DNA of 64,000 nt from Lujinxingia litoralis (GTDB lineage: Bacteria > Myxococcota_A > Bradymonadia > Bradymonadales > Bradymonadaceae), in assembly GCF_003260125.1 (NCBI RefSeq), contig NZ_QHKO01000009.1, positions 5,001-69,000 of the forward strand. The letters are read 5' to 3'. The position numbers and the translations under genes were made by a program. Positions within the stretch are counted from its first letter, which is position 1; every line of letters starts with the position of its first letter. This document shows positions 24,869 through 31,932 of the stretch, in pieces. The notes under the pieces are model-generated. The model had not been told where the DNA came from, did not search any database, and saw nothing but the letters and a program-made list of their open reading frames with translations.

Positions 24869-25474
24869 ATGTGGAAGCGAGTGATCAGCCGTGGATCTTT
24901 TGCCGTGGTGGTGTTGGCGCTGATGGGCGCGAGCTCTCTGGCGTTTGCCCAGGGCCCGGGACATGGACACGGGCATGACGAGGATGAGGCGGATGAGCCG
25001 ATCTGCCGCTCCATCAGCGCCTCGCTCAGCGCGACCTTTTATACGGAAGGTTGCGACAGTCCGGTGGGCATGTGCACGGCCGGCGACCTGCTGCAGCGGG
25101 GACGACGCGTGGTCGGTCAGACCAATTACGTAGCTGACGGGGTCGGCGGTGGTGCGATCGGTGAGGATAGTATCGTGTTTCCGCCGGTGGAGCCGGGCTC
25201 CACCTGGAGCTACGCCGGGGTGCTGCGTTTGATCACGCCGCTGGGGGAAGTGCAGAGCAGCGATATCGGGGTCTTTGATACCGCCGGCGGCAGCTTTACG
25301 GAGCTTAACCGGGTGACCGGGGGCACGGGGATTTTTGAAGGAGCGACGGGCACCTTCTTTATCAACGGGACATCCTTTCCGGATGGGAGTGGCTTTGAGG
25401 CCGACATCACCGGTGAGGTCTGCGTGACCAGTCGGCGCGCAGCCGGCCAGCTGCGGTGGGTGTTTTTGCCCTGA
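24869..25474 (+). CDS. Exported protein with allene-oxide-cyclase/dirigent-like barrel pattern
   Basis: 201 residues. ATG 24869 has GAGGAGG 5 bases upstream; the earlier in-frame ATG at 24848 does not. A signal peptide ending SSLAFAQ is followed by a short His/Asp-rich segment (GPGHGHGHDEDEADEP) that may bind metal. The rest is beta-rich, and its RVTGGTGIFEGATGTFFING stretch is like the GGTGxYxGAxG strand pair of allene-oxide-cyclase and dirigent barrels. Three Cys lie near the N-terminal end of the mature domain (PICRS, EGCDS, GMCTA) and one near the C-terminus. Probably periplasmic or secreted; no reaction can be assigned. It is separated by a strong terminator from the convergent CAP-protein gene. 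Confidence 0.75.
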   Translation: MWKRVISRGSFAVVVLALMGASSLAFAQGPGHGHGHDEDEADEPICRSISASLSATFYTEGCDSPVGMCTAGDLLQRGRRVVGQTNYVADGVGGGAIGEDSIVFPPVEPGSTWSYAGVLRLITPLGEVQSSDIGVFDTAGGSFTELNRVTGGTGIFEGATGTFFINGTSFPDGSGFEADITGEVCVTSRRAAGQLRWVFLP

Positions 25475-25496
25475 TCCCTGGTGATCGCCCGCGTAA

Positions 25497-25542
25497 CAAC
25501 AAAAGACGCCCCCGGAGCGAGCTCCGGGGGCGTCTTTTGTTG
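25497..25542. terminator. Strong bidirectional terminator
   Basis: A perfect 21-bp stem (25497-25517 with 25522-25542) and a CGAG loop. The A-rich left arm and T-rich right arm make it work in both directions between convergent genes. Confidence 0.92.
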
Positions 25543-25591
25543 GCCGGGAGGCGTGTAGCCCGGGGGAAGACGCTTGAGGAGAGGACGGCGT

Positions 25592-26167
25592 TCAGTGGCC
25601 GAAGACCTGCACCCAGTAGGTTGTGAAAGGGGCGCCGGGGGGAGGGTCATGGAGTCCCACACCGATGTAGCGGGCGTCGGGGTTCATCAGCACCCGGCAA
25701 TGAGCGTCGCTTTCCAGCCACCCCTGCACCAGGGCCGGACCCAGGCGGAAGGTTGCCGCGATGTTTTCCCCCACGGGCTGGCCGTTAAAGCCGGCCCGCG
25801 CCGCGCGGTCGGTGAAGTCAGAACCGTCGCTCCCGGTGTGGCTGAGGTGGTCCATGGTGGCCAGGTCGCGGGCGTGAGCCGCGGCGGCCTGAGCCAGCAT
25901 GCGATCGGCCGCCACCGGGGCCACTGCGGGCATCACGCCGTACCGGCCACAGGTCTGCTGGCGAGCGCGGGCGTGGTTGGTCGCCGCGATCACCTGTTCA
26001 ATACGTTGGTGGGCGGGGGGAAGAGTGGCGTCTTCAAACTCCCAGCGATCCGCGGCTGTGGAGGGCTCGGAGTCAGGAACGCAGGCGCCGGCGATCACGC
26101 CCAGAGTGATACATAATGTAAAGAGCGTCGGGAGGTTGAAGGCGCTTCGTGGTGAGGCGGCGCGCAT
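25592..26167 (-). CDS. CAP/SCP-domain lipoprotein
   Basis: 191 residues. A signal sequence ending in VIAGAC (Cys29) marks it as a likely lipoprotein. A CAP (cysteine-rich secretory / PR-1) domain follows, with HARARQQTCG, AQAAAAHARDLATMDHLSHTG, NGQPVGENIA and WLESDAHCRVLMNPDARYIGVG, then a closing TTYWVQVFG strand. The bacterial CAP His and Glu residues of the cavity (AxxHA, LSHTG, GENIA, SxxHC) are present. Bacterial CAP proteins are outer-surface or spore-associated with mostly unknown ligands. It lies 9 bases beyond the stop of the upstream GAF kinase gene on the same strand, so the two are probably co-transcribed. Confidence 0.88.
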   Translation of the reverse strand: MRAASPRSAFNLPTLFTLCITLGVIAGACVPDSEPSTAADRWEFEDATLPPAHQRIEQVIAATNHARARQQTCGRYGVMPAVAPVAADRMLAQAAAAHARDLATMDHLSHTGSDGSDFTDRAARAGFNGQPVGENIAATFRLGPALVQGWLESDAHCRVLMNPDARYIGVGLHDPPPGAPFTTYWVQVFGH

Positions 26168-26176
26168 GGCGGGCTC

Positions 26177-27514
26177 TCAGCGGGAGGGGGCGTGTCGCGG
26201 AAGATCGAGGGTGAAGGTTGAACCTTTGCCCGGGGTGCTCTGCAGGTGGACCTGGCCGCCGAGGCTCTCGGCATAGGAGCGGACGATCCACAGTCCCAGG
26301 CCCATGCCTTTGGTCTGGCGGCTGGAGATCACGCGTTCGAAGCGACCGAAGATTCGCTCCACATCGGCCGGCGCGATCCCCTCGCCGCGGTCGATGACGG
26401 CGAGCTGAGCGCGCCGGGCATCGGCGTGGATGCGGAGTTCGATGGGATGACCGCCGCCGTACTTGATGGCGTTGGAGAGCAGGTTGGTCAGGATGTGGTC
26501 CAGGCGTTCGAGATCCCAGACGCCTTGGACGCTCTCGGGGGCGATCAGGCTAAGTTGGCAGCCGGCGTCTGCCAGGGCCTGTTCAAAGCGTGAGAGCACG
26601 TCGCGGGTGATCTGGCAGAGGTCGCAGGGTTCAAGGGAGGGGGCGAGCCCGCCGTCGATGATGCGGCTGACGTTCATCAGCTGATCGATGAGGCGATCCA
26701 GACGGTTGACCTGCCGATCGATGGAGCCCAGCCGGCTGACGACCATCTCGGGGGTGAAGGTCTCCGGACTTCGTGTGGCGAAGCGGCGCAGCATTTGAGC
26801 GTGCAGCTTAAGTGTGCTCAGGGGAGTGCGCAGCTCGTGGGCGGCGATGGCGATGAAGGTATCGCGAGCCTTGACCGCTTCGTCGAGCTCGGCGTTGGTG
26901 CGGGTCAGGGTGTGGTAGAGGCGGGCGTTCTCCACCTTCATGGCGGCGTGTGAGGCGATCCATTCCAGGAGGGCCAGGTCGGTTTCGTCGTAGGCCAGCG
27001 TGGTGGTGTGGCGCCCCATCAGGAGCGCCCCGATGCACTTGCCGCCGGAGGTGATCATGGGCGCGGCGATCAGGCTATGGATGTCGATTTCCAGCGCGAC
27101 GTCGCGCTCTCGGGGGAGGTGGGGCTCTAAGAGCCGGGGGTTCCAGCGTGGGCGAAAGTAGTACTCACGTCGGGCGATGATGCGCTCGATGAGTCCATCG
27201 CCGGCCCGGGCGTCGCCGGTGGTAAAGGTGCGGTGCAGGGCGGCGAGTGCCTCGGGGTTGGGATGGAAGGCCGCGGCCGGGTAAACGCCCTGCTGGGGAT
27301 CGACCAGGTAGACGATGCAGAGGTCAAAGATCACATCCGCGGTGGCCCGGGCCAGTCGCTTGAGCAGGGTGGTCGGGTCGAGTTCGGTGTTGGCCATCGC
27401 CCGGTAGAAGCGAATCTTGGCGTCGGCTTCGGTGCGCTCGCCAAGCTCCTCGGAGCGGTCATCAAGACCTTCGGAGGCTTTCTCCAGAATAGGATGCGAG
27501 GGGTGGTCGGCCAT
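26177..27514 (-). CDS. GAF-domain sensor histidine kinase
   Basis: 445 residues, no membrane segment. A GAF domain (about 40-190) carries VIFDLCIVYLV, LIAAPMITSGGKCIGALLMG and LLEWIASHAAMKVENARLY. HisKA has phosphoacceptor His226 in AIAAHELRTPLSTL. HATPase motifs are NLLSNAIKYG, DRGEGIAP and GMGLGLWIV. It is a cytoplasmic kinase likely sensing a small molecule or redox signal by the GAF domain. No response regulator gene is adjacent. ATG 27514 was chosen with GGAG 7-8 bases upstream; an open frame continuing to 27781 is non-protein-like and would overlap the zapA leader. A weak promoter-like TACACT lies at 27556-27551. Confidence 0.9.
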   Translation of the reverse strand: MADHPSHPILEKASEGLDDRSEELGERTEADAKIRFYRAMANTELDPTTLLKRLARATADVIFDLCIVYLVDPQQGVYPAAAFHPNPEALAALHRTFTTGDARAGDGLIERIIARREYYFRPRWNPRLLEPHLPRERDVALEIDIHSLIAAPMITSGGKCIGALLMGRHTTTLAYDETDLALLEWIASHAAMKVENARLYHTLTRTNAELDEAVKARDTFIAIAAHELRTPLSTLKLHAQMLRRFATRSPETFTPEMVVSRLGSIDRQVNRLDRLIDQLMNVSRIIDGGLAPSLEPCDLCQITRDVLSRFEQALADAGCQLSLIAPESVQGVWDLERLDHILTNLLSNAIKYGGGHPIELRIHADARRAQLAVIDRGEGIAPADVERIFGRFERVISSRQTKGMGLGLWIVRSYAESLGGQVHLQSTPGKGSTFTLDLPRHAPSR

Positions 27515-27620
27515 ACAAACTCCACAAGACAGGTGGCGTGCGACCGGCTCAGTGTAGCAGAGCGCTCCGGGAGCGAAAGGCCACGATCGTGGAGGCCGGA
27601 GTGATGAGGGCGTTTTGGGG

Positions 27621-27649
27621 TTGCCGCATCGAATGCCACGCTCTAATAA
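27621..27649 (+). promoter_or_regulatory. Promoter of the candidate small RNA / zapA leader
   Basis: TTGCCG (27621-27626), exactly 17 bases, TAATAA (27644-27649). A good sigma-70 match, placed in the divergent gap between the GAF kinase and zapA. Confidence 0.65.
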
Positions 27650-27655
27650 TTGGGC

Positions 27656-27740
27656 CCACGATCCCCTCGGAGGGAATGATTCCTCCCCGGGGGAACGATG
27701 ATTGTGGGGCAGCACTGAGTCGACGCTGCTCCTTTTTTTT
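27656..27740 (+). ncRNA. Candidate ~85-nt small RNA or attenuator leader of zapA
   Basis: Downstream of a good promoter there is a strong hairpin: UCCCC (27662-27666) with GGGGA (27691-27694 region), and an inner GGAG..GAA with UUC..CUCC. A terminator hairpin follows (27706-27713 with 27725-27732, eight pairs including one G-U), and at once eight Ts (27733-27740). This is the layout of a free-standing small RNA, or of a leader that ends transcription before zapA, whose GTG start is 29 bases further on. I cannot match it to a known family; it lacks the SRP-RNA and tmRNA signatures. Whether it acts in trans or gates zapA is open. Confidence 0.5.
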
Positions 27741-27769
27741 GAAAGACGACTCGAAGCTCGGAGGTGCAC

Positions 27770-28123
27770 GTGAGTTCGCAAAGTACCAAGACCGGTTCAG
27801 GCCGACGCGCGCCCACGTCCGTCTCGGACACCGCTTCGGGGTCGGGACCGATCCAGATCGAGATCCGTGGCCAGAAGTTGACCATTCGAAGTGATCGCGA
27901 GGCGACCTTCGTACGCAGTCTGGCGCGATATATCGACCATAAAGCTGAGGAGCTGCAGGCTGCCGCTCCCAGCGCGCCTTTTGATAAATTGATGATGTTG
28001 GCCAGCATGACCGTGGCCGAGGAGCTCTTTGAGGCTCGCGACGAGTTGCATCGCATGCATACGCAGCTCAGTGAGACGACCGAGACACTCCTGGACTTGA
28101 TCAACCAGGTCGAGGAGGCCTGA
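27770..28123 (+). CDS. zapA: Cell division protein ZapA
   Basis: 117 residues. ZapA binds FtsZ and bundles its filaments at the division site. After a Ser/Thr-rich tail of about 25 residues comes the core: IQIEIRGQKLTIRSD, VRSLARYIDHKAEEL, then the long dimer/tetramer coiled-coil helix containing MMLASMTVAEELFEARDEL. GTG 27770 has GGAGG 5 bases upstream; a GTG at 27764 overlaps that site and is less likely. The neighbour downstream is 5-formyl-THF cyclo-ligase (fau/ygfA), the same order as in many proteobacteria. Expression may depend on read-through of the terminator at 27706-27740. Confidence 0.9.
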   Translation: MSSQSTKTGSGRRAPTSVSDTASGSGPIQIEIRGQKLTIRSDREATFVRSLARYIDHKAEELQAAAPSAPFDKLMMLASMTVAEELFEARDELHRMHTQLSETTETLLDLINQVEEA

Positions 28124-28226
28124 AGGCGCGATCGAAGCAAGCTCCCATCCCCAATCGAGTGTCTGAGTGCGACCGAGGCTTTGAGCTCGTCCAGCGGCGC
28201 ATGTGCGCCTGCCAGCGAGTGCAACG

Positions 28227-28838
28227 GTGAGCGGAACAGACCCCAGAGGTGACCAAAAGACGCGCTTGCGAAAGGCCCTCCGGGCGCGCCGCGGCGCGCT
28301 GGGCGCCGAGGTGCGCGCGCGCGCCTCGGAGGCGGTGTGCCAGCGTCTGGAAGCGGATCCGGTGTTTGCCGGCGCCCGCCGCGTGGCGGGTTATCGGGCG
28401 GTGCGTGGGGAGCTTGATGTGGACGCGGCCCTGCGAGCGAAGCTCGCGCAGGGCGGGCGCGTGTTTTTGCCCCGCATCGGCCCCGACGATCGTCTGGAGT
28501 TTGTGGACGCCGGCCAGCTCGACGGTCTGATTCCCGGGGCTTTTGGCATTGAGGAGCCGGTGGGGCTGGCCAGCGACCCGTCCGAAATCGACGTTTTTTT
28601 AGTGCCGGCGCTGGCCTTTGACCGGCGAGGCCACCGCCTGGGGTCGGGGCGAGGCTACTATGATCGGGCGCTGGCCGATCTTCTGAATACCACACTTATC
28701 GGGGTGGGCTACGACTGGCAGTTGCTCGATGACGAGCTGCCGACGGAGGCGCACGACCACCCTGTGGATATCATCGCGACCGACGCGCGCTGGCATGTGT
28801 CCGGGCCCCGGTCGTCTTTACATACATCGAAGGAGTGA
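28227..28838 (+). CDS. fau: 5-formyltetrahydrofolate cyclo-ligase
   Basis: About 203 residues. The enzyme converts 5-formyl-THF with ATP to 5,10-methenyl-THF, recycling a stored folate. Seen: basic ATP-site start DQKTRLRKALRARRGAL, VAGYRAVRGELDV, FLPRIGPDDRLEF, EEPVG, DVFLVPALAFDRRGHRLGSG and GRGYYDRAL, which carry the family's ATP and folate signature. The GTG at 28227 or the one at 28203 could be used; neither has a strong ribosome site. It precedes RNase Y by 3 bases, whose own AAGGAG site lies inside the end of this gene. In many bacteria 6S RNA lies between zapA and this gene. Confidence 0.9.
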   Translation: MSGTDPRGDQKTRLRKALRARRGALGAEVRARASEAVCQRLEADPVFAGARRVAGYRAVRGELDVDAALRAKLAQGGRVFLPRIGPDDRLEFVDAGQLDGLIPGAFGIEEPVGLASDPSEIDVFLVPALAFDRRGHRLGSGRGYYDRALADLLNTTLIGVGYDWQLLDDELPTEAHDHPVDIIATDARWHVSGPRSSLHTSKE

Positions 28839-28841
28839 CCC

Positions 28842-30539
28842 ATGGAACTGATGGTCTACCTGATCGTCGGGGGCCTCATTGGCGTGGTGCTCGGCTGGCT
28901 ACTCGCCGGCAGCAAAGCCCAGGCCCGGCAGCAAGAACTCGTTGACCAGCGCGTGGAAGCGCTCAAGCAGGACACTGTTGAGAGCACGCGTCGCCGCGTC
29001 GAACAGGAGGTTCGTGGCGAGCTGCAGGAGCCGGTGCGCGAAGAACTCGTTGAGAAGTACAGCGCCGAGGCGCGGGCTGAGGCCGACCGGCTCGTTCAGC
29101 GCCTTAAGCGAGAGGCCGAGGCCGAGGCCGATAAAGTCATCAAAGACGCCGAGATTAAGTCGCGTCAGCTGGTATTGGAGGCTCAGAAGGAGGGGGAGGC
29201 GGAGCTTAAAACTCGGCGTCTCGAGCAGCAGAAGATCGAGCAGCGTCTGAGCAATCGGGAGTCGAACCTGGATGCCCGCGCCGAGCGTCTGGACGAGCGC
29301 GAGGAGGCGGTTAAGGCTCGCGAGCAGCAGGTGGCCGATGGGGAGGCCGGGCTGGCCGGCAGCCAGGTGGAGCTGGAGCGCCAGCGCGCGGAGGTGGAGG
29401 TGCTTCTGGAGAAGGTCGCCGGCTACAGCGCCGAGCAGGCCCGCGCCGAGCTGGTGGCCCGCATGGTCAGCCAGGCCGAGCTGGAGGCGAATCGCAAGAT
29501 CAAGGCCATCGAGGAGCAGGCCGAAGAGGAGGCCGACAAGCGCGCGCAAAAGATCATCAGCGTGGCCGTGCAGCGCTACGCCGGCGACTTTGTGGCGGAG
29601 AAGTGCGTCAACGTGGTCAGCCTGCCTTCCGACGACATGAAGGGACGCATCATCGGGCGCGAGGGGCGCAATATTCGTGCGCTGGAGGCGGCCACCGGCG
29701 TTGATATCATCATTGATGATACGCCGGAGGCGGTGATCGTCAGCGGCTTTGACCCGGTACGTCGCGAGATCGCGCGGCGCTCGCTGGAGAAGCTCATCGC
29801 CGATGGGCGCATCCATCCCACGCGCATCGAAGAGGTGGTGGGCAAGACCGATCAGGAGGTTGCCCAGAGCATCAAGGAGGCCGGGGAGCGGGCGGCCTTT
29901 GAGCTGGGCATTCACGGGCTGCACCCGGAGCTCATCAAGATCGTGGGGCGGCTTAAGTACCGTACGAGCTACGGTCAGAATATGTGGTCGCACTCCATTG
30001 AGGTGGGCTACCTCTGTGGTCTGATGGCCTCGGAGCTGGGGGTGAACGTGAAGATGGCCCGTCGGGCTGGCCTGCTGCACGATATCGGCAAGGCGCTGAC
30101 CCATGAGCAGGAGGGGAGCCACGCGCTGATCGGTGCCGACCTCTGCCGCAAGTACGGGGAGCATGAGGTGGTGCGCAACGCCGTGGCCGCGCACCACAAC
30201 GACGAGCCGCAGAACTCGGTGATCGCGCACCTGGTCATCGCCGCCGACGCGTTGAGTGGTGCCCGGCCCGGGGCGCGCCGCGAGATTCTGGAGACCTACG
30301 TCAAGCGCCTGGAAGATCTTGAGCGCATCTCCATGGGCTTTAAGGGCGTGGAGAAGACCTACGCGATTCAGGCCGGTCGGGAGATCCGGGTGATGGTGGA
30401 GCACAGTGCGGTCGACGACCAGGCGGCCTTCGCGCTGAGCCGCGACATCGCCCGCAAGATCGAAGATGAGTTAACCTATCCGGGCCAGATCAAGGTCACG
30501 GTGATCCGCGAGACGCGCGCCATCGACTACGCACGCTGA
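28842..30539 (+). CDS. rny: Ribonuclease Y
   Basis: 565 residues. A membrane-tethered endonuclease that starts mRNA decay. Layout: N-terminal transmembrane helix (about 4-22), long charged coiled coil (about 25-235) and KH RNA-binding domain (MKGRIIGREGRNIRALEAAT and following, about 265-330). The HD domain has LLHDIGKAL (His and Asp near 413-414) and AVAAHHND as metal ligands, followed by the conserved tail ending PGQIKVTVIRETRAIDYAR. Length slightly exceeds the Bacillus protein (about 520) because of a longer coiled coil. AAGGAG lies 8 bases before ATG 28842. Likely co-transcribed with fau. Confidence 0.97.
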   Translation: MELMVYLIVGGLIGVVLGWLLAGSKAQARQQELVDQRVEALKQDTVESTRRRVEQEVRGELQEPVREELVEKYSAEARAEADRLVQRLKREAEAEADKVIKDAEIKSRQLVLEAQKEGEAELKTRRLEQQKIEQRLSNRESNLDARAERLDEREEAVKAREQQVADGEAGLAGSQVELERQRAEVEVLLEKVAGYSAEQARAELVARMVSQAELEANRKIKAIEEQAEEEADKRAQKIISVAVQRYAGDFVAEKCVNVVSLPSDDMKGRIIGREGRNIRALEAATGVDIIIDDTPEAVIVSGFDPVRREIARRSLEKLIADGRIHPTRIEEVVGKTDQEVAQSIKEAGERAAFELGIHGLHPELIKIVGRLKYRTSYGQNMWSHSIEVGYLCGLMASELGVNVKMARRAGLLHDIGKALTHEQEGSHALIGADLCRKYGEHEVVRNAVAAHHNDEPQNSVIAHLVIAADALSGARPGARREILETYVKRLEDLERISMGFKGVEKTYAIQAGREIRVMVEHSAVDDQAAFALSRDIARKIEDELTYPGQIKVTVIRETRAIDYAR

Positions 30540-30600
30540 GCGTGCGCCCGGCGCGTGTTTCCCAACTAACGCAGTGAGTGTTTTCGGAACGGAAGAAACG

Positions 30601-31932
30601 ATGAATGAGCAACCCCGGACGTTTAAGAGCGAAGTGCTGCAGGAGCTTGCCTGGCGCGGCTTCATCTACCAGCTGACCCACGATGAGCTCGATGAGGAGC
30701 TGAGCCAGGGGCCGATGACGCTCTATTGTGGCTTCGATCCCACGGCCTCCTCGCTGCATGTGGGTAACCTGGTGGCGATCATGGGGCTGGCGCACTTCTA
30801 TCGTCACGGCCATCGCCCGATGGCGCTGGTGGGCGGGGCGACCGGGTTGATCGGCGATCCTTCCGGGCGCAGCACCGAGCGCAACCTGATGGATGAAGAG
30901 ACGCTCCAGGGGAATGTGAAGTGCATTGGCGGGCAGCTCAACACCGTGCTCCAGACCGCGCGCGCGCTCCACGTTGACCAGGCCCCGGAAGATGGTGAGG
31001 CCGTGGAGCTGGTCAACAACGCGGACTGGCTGAAAGAGTGGAGCTTTATCGACTTTTTGCGCGATGTCGGACGCCACTTTCGGGTCAACCAGATGCTGGC
31101 CAAAGACTCTGTGCGCGCCCGGCTGGAGGAGCGCGAGCAGGGCATCAGCTACACCGAGTTCAGCTACATGCTGATTCAGTCCTACGACTTTTTGCACCTC
31201 TTTAAGACCCGCGGCTGTCGGCTGCAGCTCGGGGGCAGCGACCAGTGGGGCAACATTACCTCCGGCGTGGATCTGACGCGTCGTCGCACCGGGGAGTCGA
31301 CCTTCGGGCTGACCTTCCCGCTGATCACGTCGGCCGATGGCAAGAAGATCGGCAAGAGCCTGGGAGGCGCGGTCTACCTCGACGGGGAGATGACCAGCAG
31401 CTACGCGTTTTACCAGTACTGGATCAACCAGGCCGATGCGGACTGCGGTCGTTTTCTGCGCCTGTTTACCTTCCTGCCCCGCGCCGAAATCGAGGCGCTG
31501 GAGCAGAAAGTCGCCGCCGGTGAGAACCGCGGGGAAGTTCAGCAGGTGCTGGCACGGGAGGTGACCTCGCTGATTCATGGACCGGAGGAGTGTGAGAAGG
31601 TCATCCGCGCCAGCCGCATGCTTTTTGGCGAGAAGATCGAGGGGCTCAACGACCGCGACCTGGGGTCGATTTTTGCCGAGGTGCCCTCCACCGACGTGGC
31701 GCGGGAGCGTCTGGAGGGCGGGGAGCTGGGGCTGCTCGATCTGCTGGTCAACACCGGCTTGCAGAAGTCCAAGGGCCAGGCCCGGCGGCTGCTGGAGCAG
31801 GGCGGGGTGTACATCAACAATGAGCGGGTGGAAGACCCGGGGCATGTCCTCTCGACGGGGGATCTGGCCAGCGAGTCGATGCTGGTGCTGCGCGCCGGTA
31901 AAAAGCGCTATCACGTGGTGCGATGTGTGTGA
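30601..31932 (+). CDS. tyrS: Tyrosyl-tRNA synthetase
   Basis: 443 residues, class I synthetase that attaches Tyr to its tRNA. Seen: YCGFDPTASSLHVGNL (HIGH-type motif, about 45), tyrosine-pocket residues in SYMLIQSYDFLHL and QLGGSDQWGNI, and the KMSKS-equivalent KKIGKS (about 246). The C-terminal S4 RNA-binding domain (about 375-435) has GLQKSKGQARRLLEQGG. ATG 30601 has GGAAG 5 bases upstream; the in-frame GTG at 30574 has none. The end overlaps the glycosyltransferase-methyltransferase gene by 10 bases. No T-box or other leader element is evident. Confidence 0.97.
   Translation: MNEQPRTFKSEVLQELAWRGFIYQLTHDELDEELSQGPMTLYCGFDPTASSLHVGNLVAIMGLAHFYRHGHRPMALVGGATGLIGDPSGRSTERNLMDEETLQGNVKCIGGQLNTVLQTARALHVDQAPEDGEAVELVNNADWLKEWSFIDFLRDVGRHFRVNQMLAKDSVRARLEEREQGISYTEFSYMLIQSYDFLHLFKTRGCRLQLGGSDQWGNITSGVDLTRRRTGESTFGLTFPLITSADGKKIGKSLGGAVYLDGEMTSSYAFYQYWINQADADCGRFLRLFTFLPRAEIEALEQKVAAGENRGEVQQVLAREVTSLIHGPEECEKVIRASRMLFGEKIEGLNDRDLGSIFAEVPSTDVARERLEGGELGLLDLLVNTGLQKSKGQARRLLEQGGVYINNERVEDPGHVLSTGDLASESMLVLRAGKKRYHVVRCV

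Noticed and set aside
28899..30404. A 501-codon minus-strand frame opposite RNase Y
   Set aside because: Antisense shadow of a highly conserved gene; no start signals.
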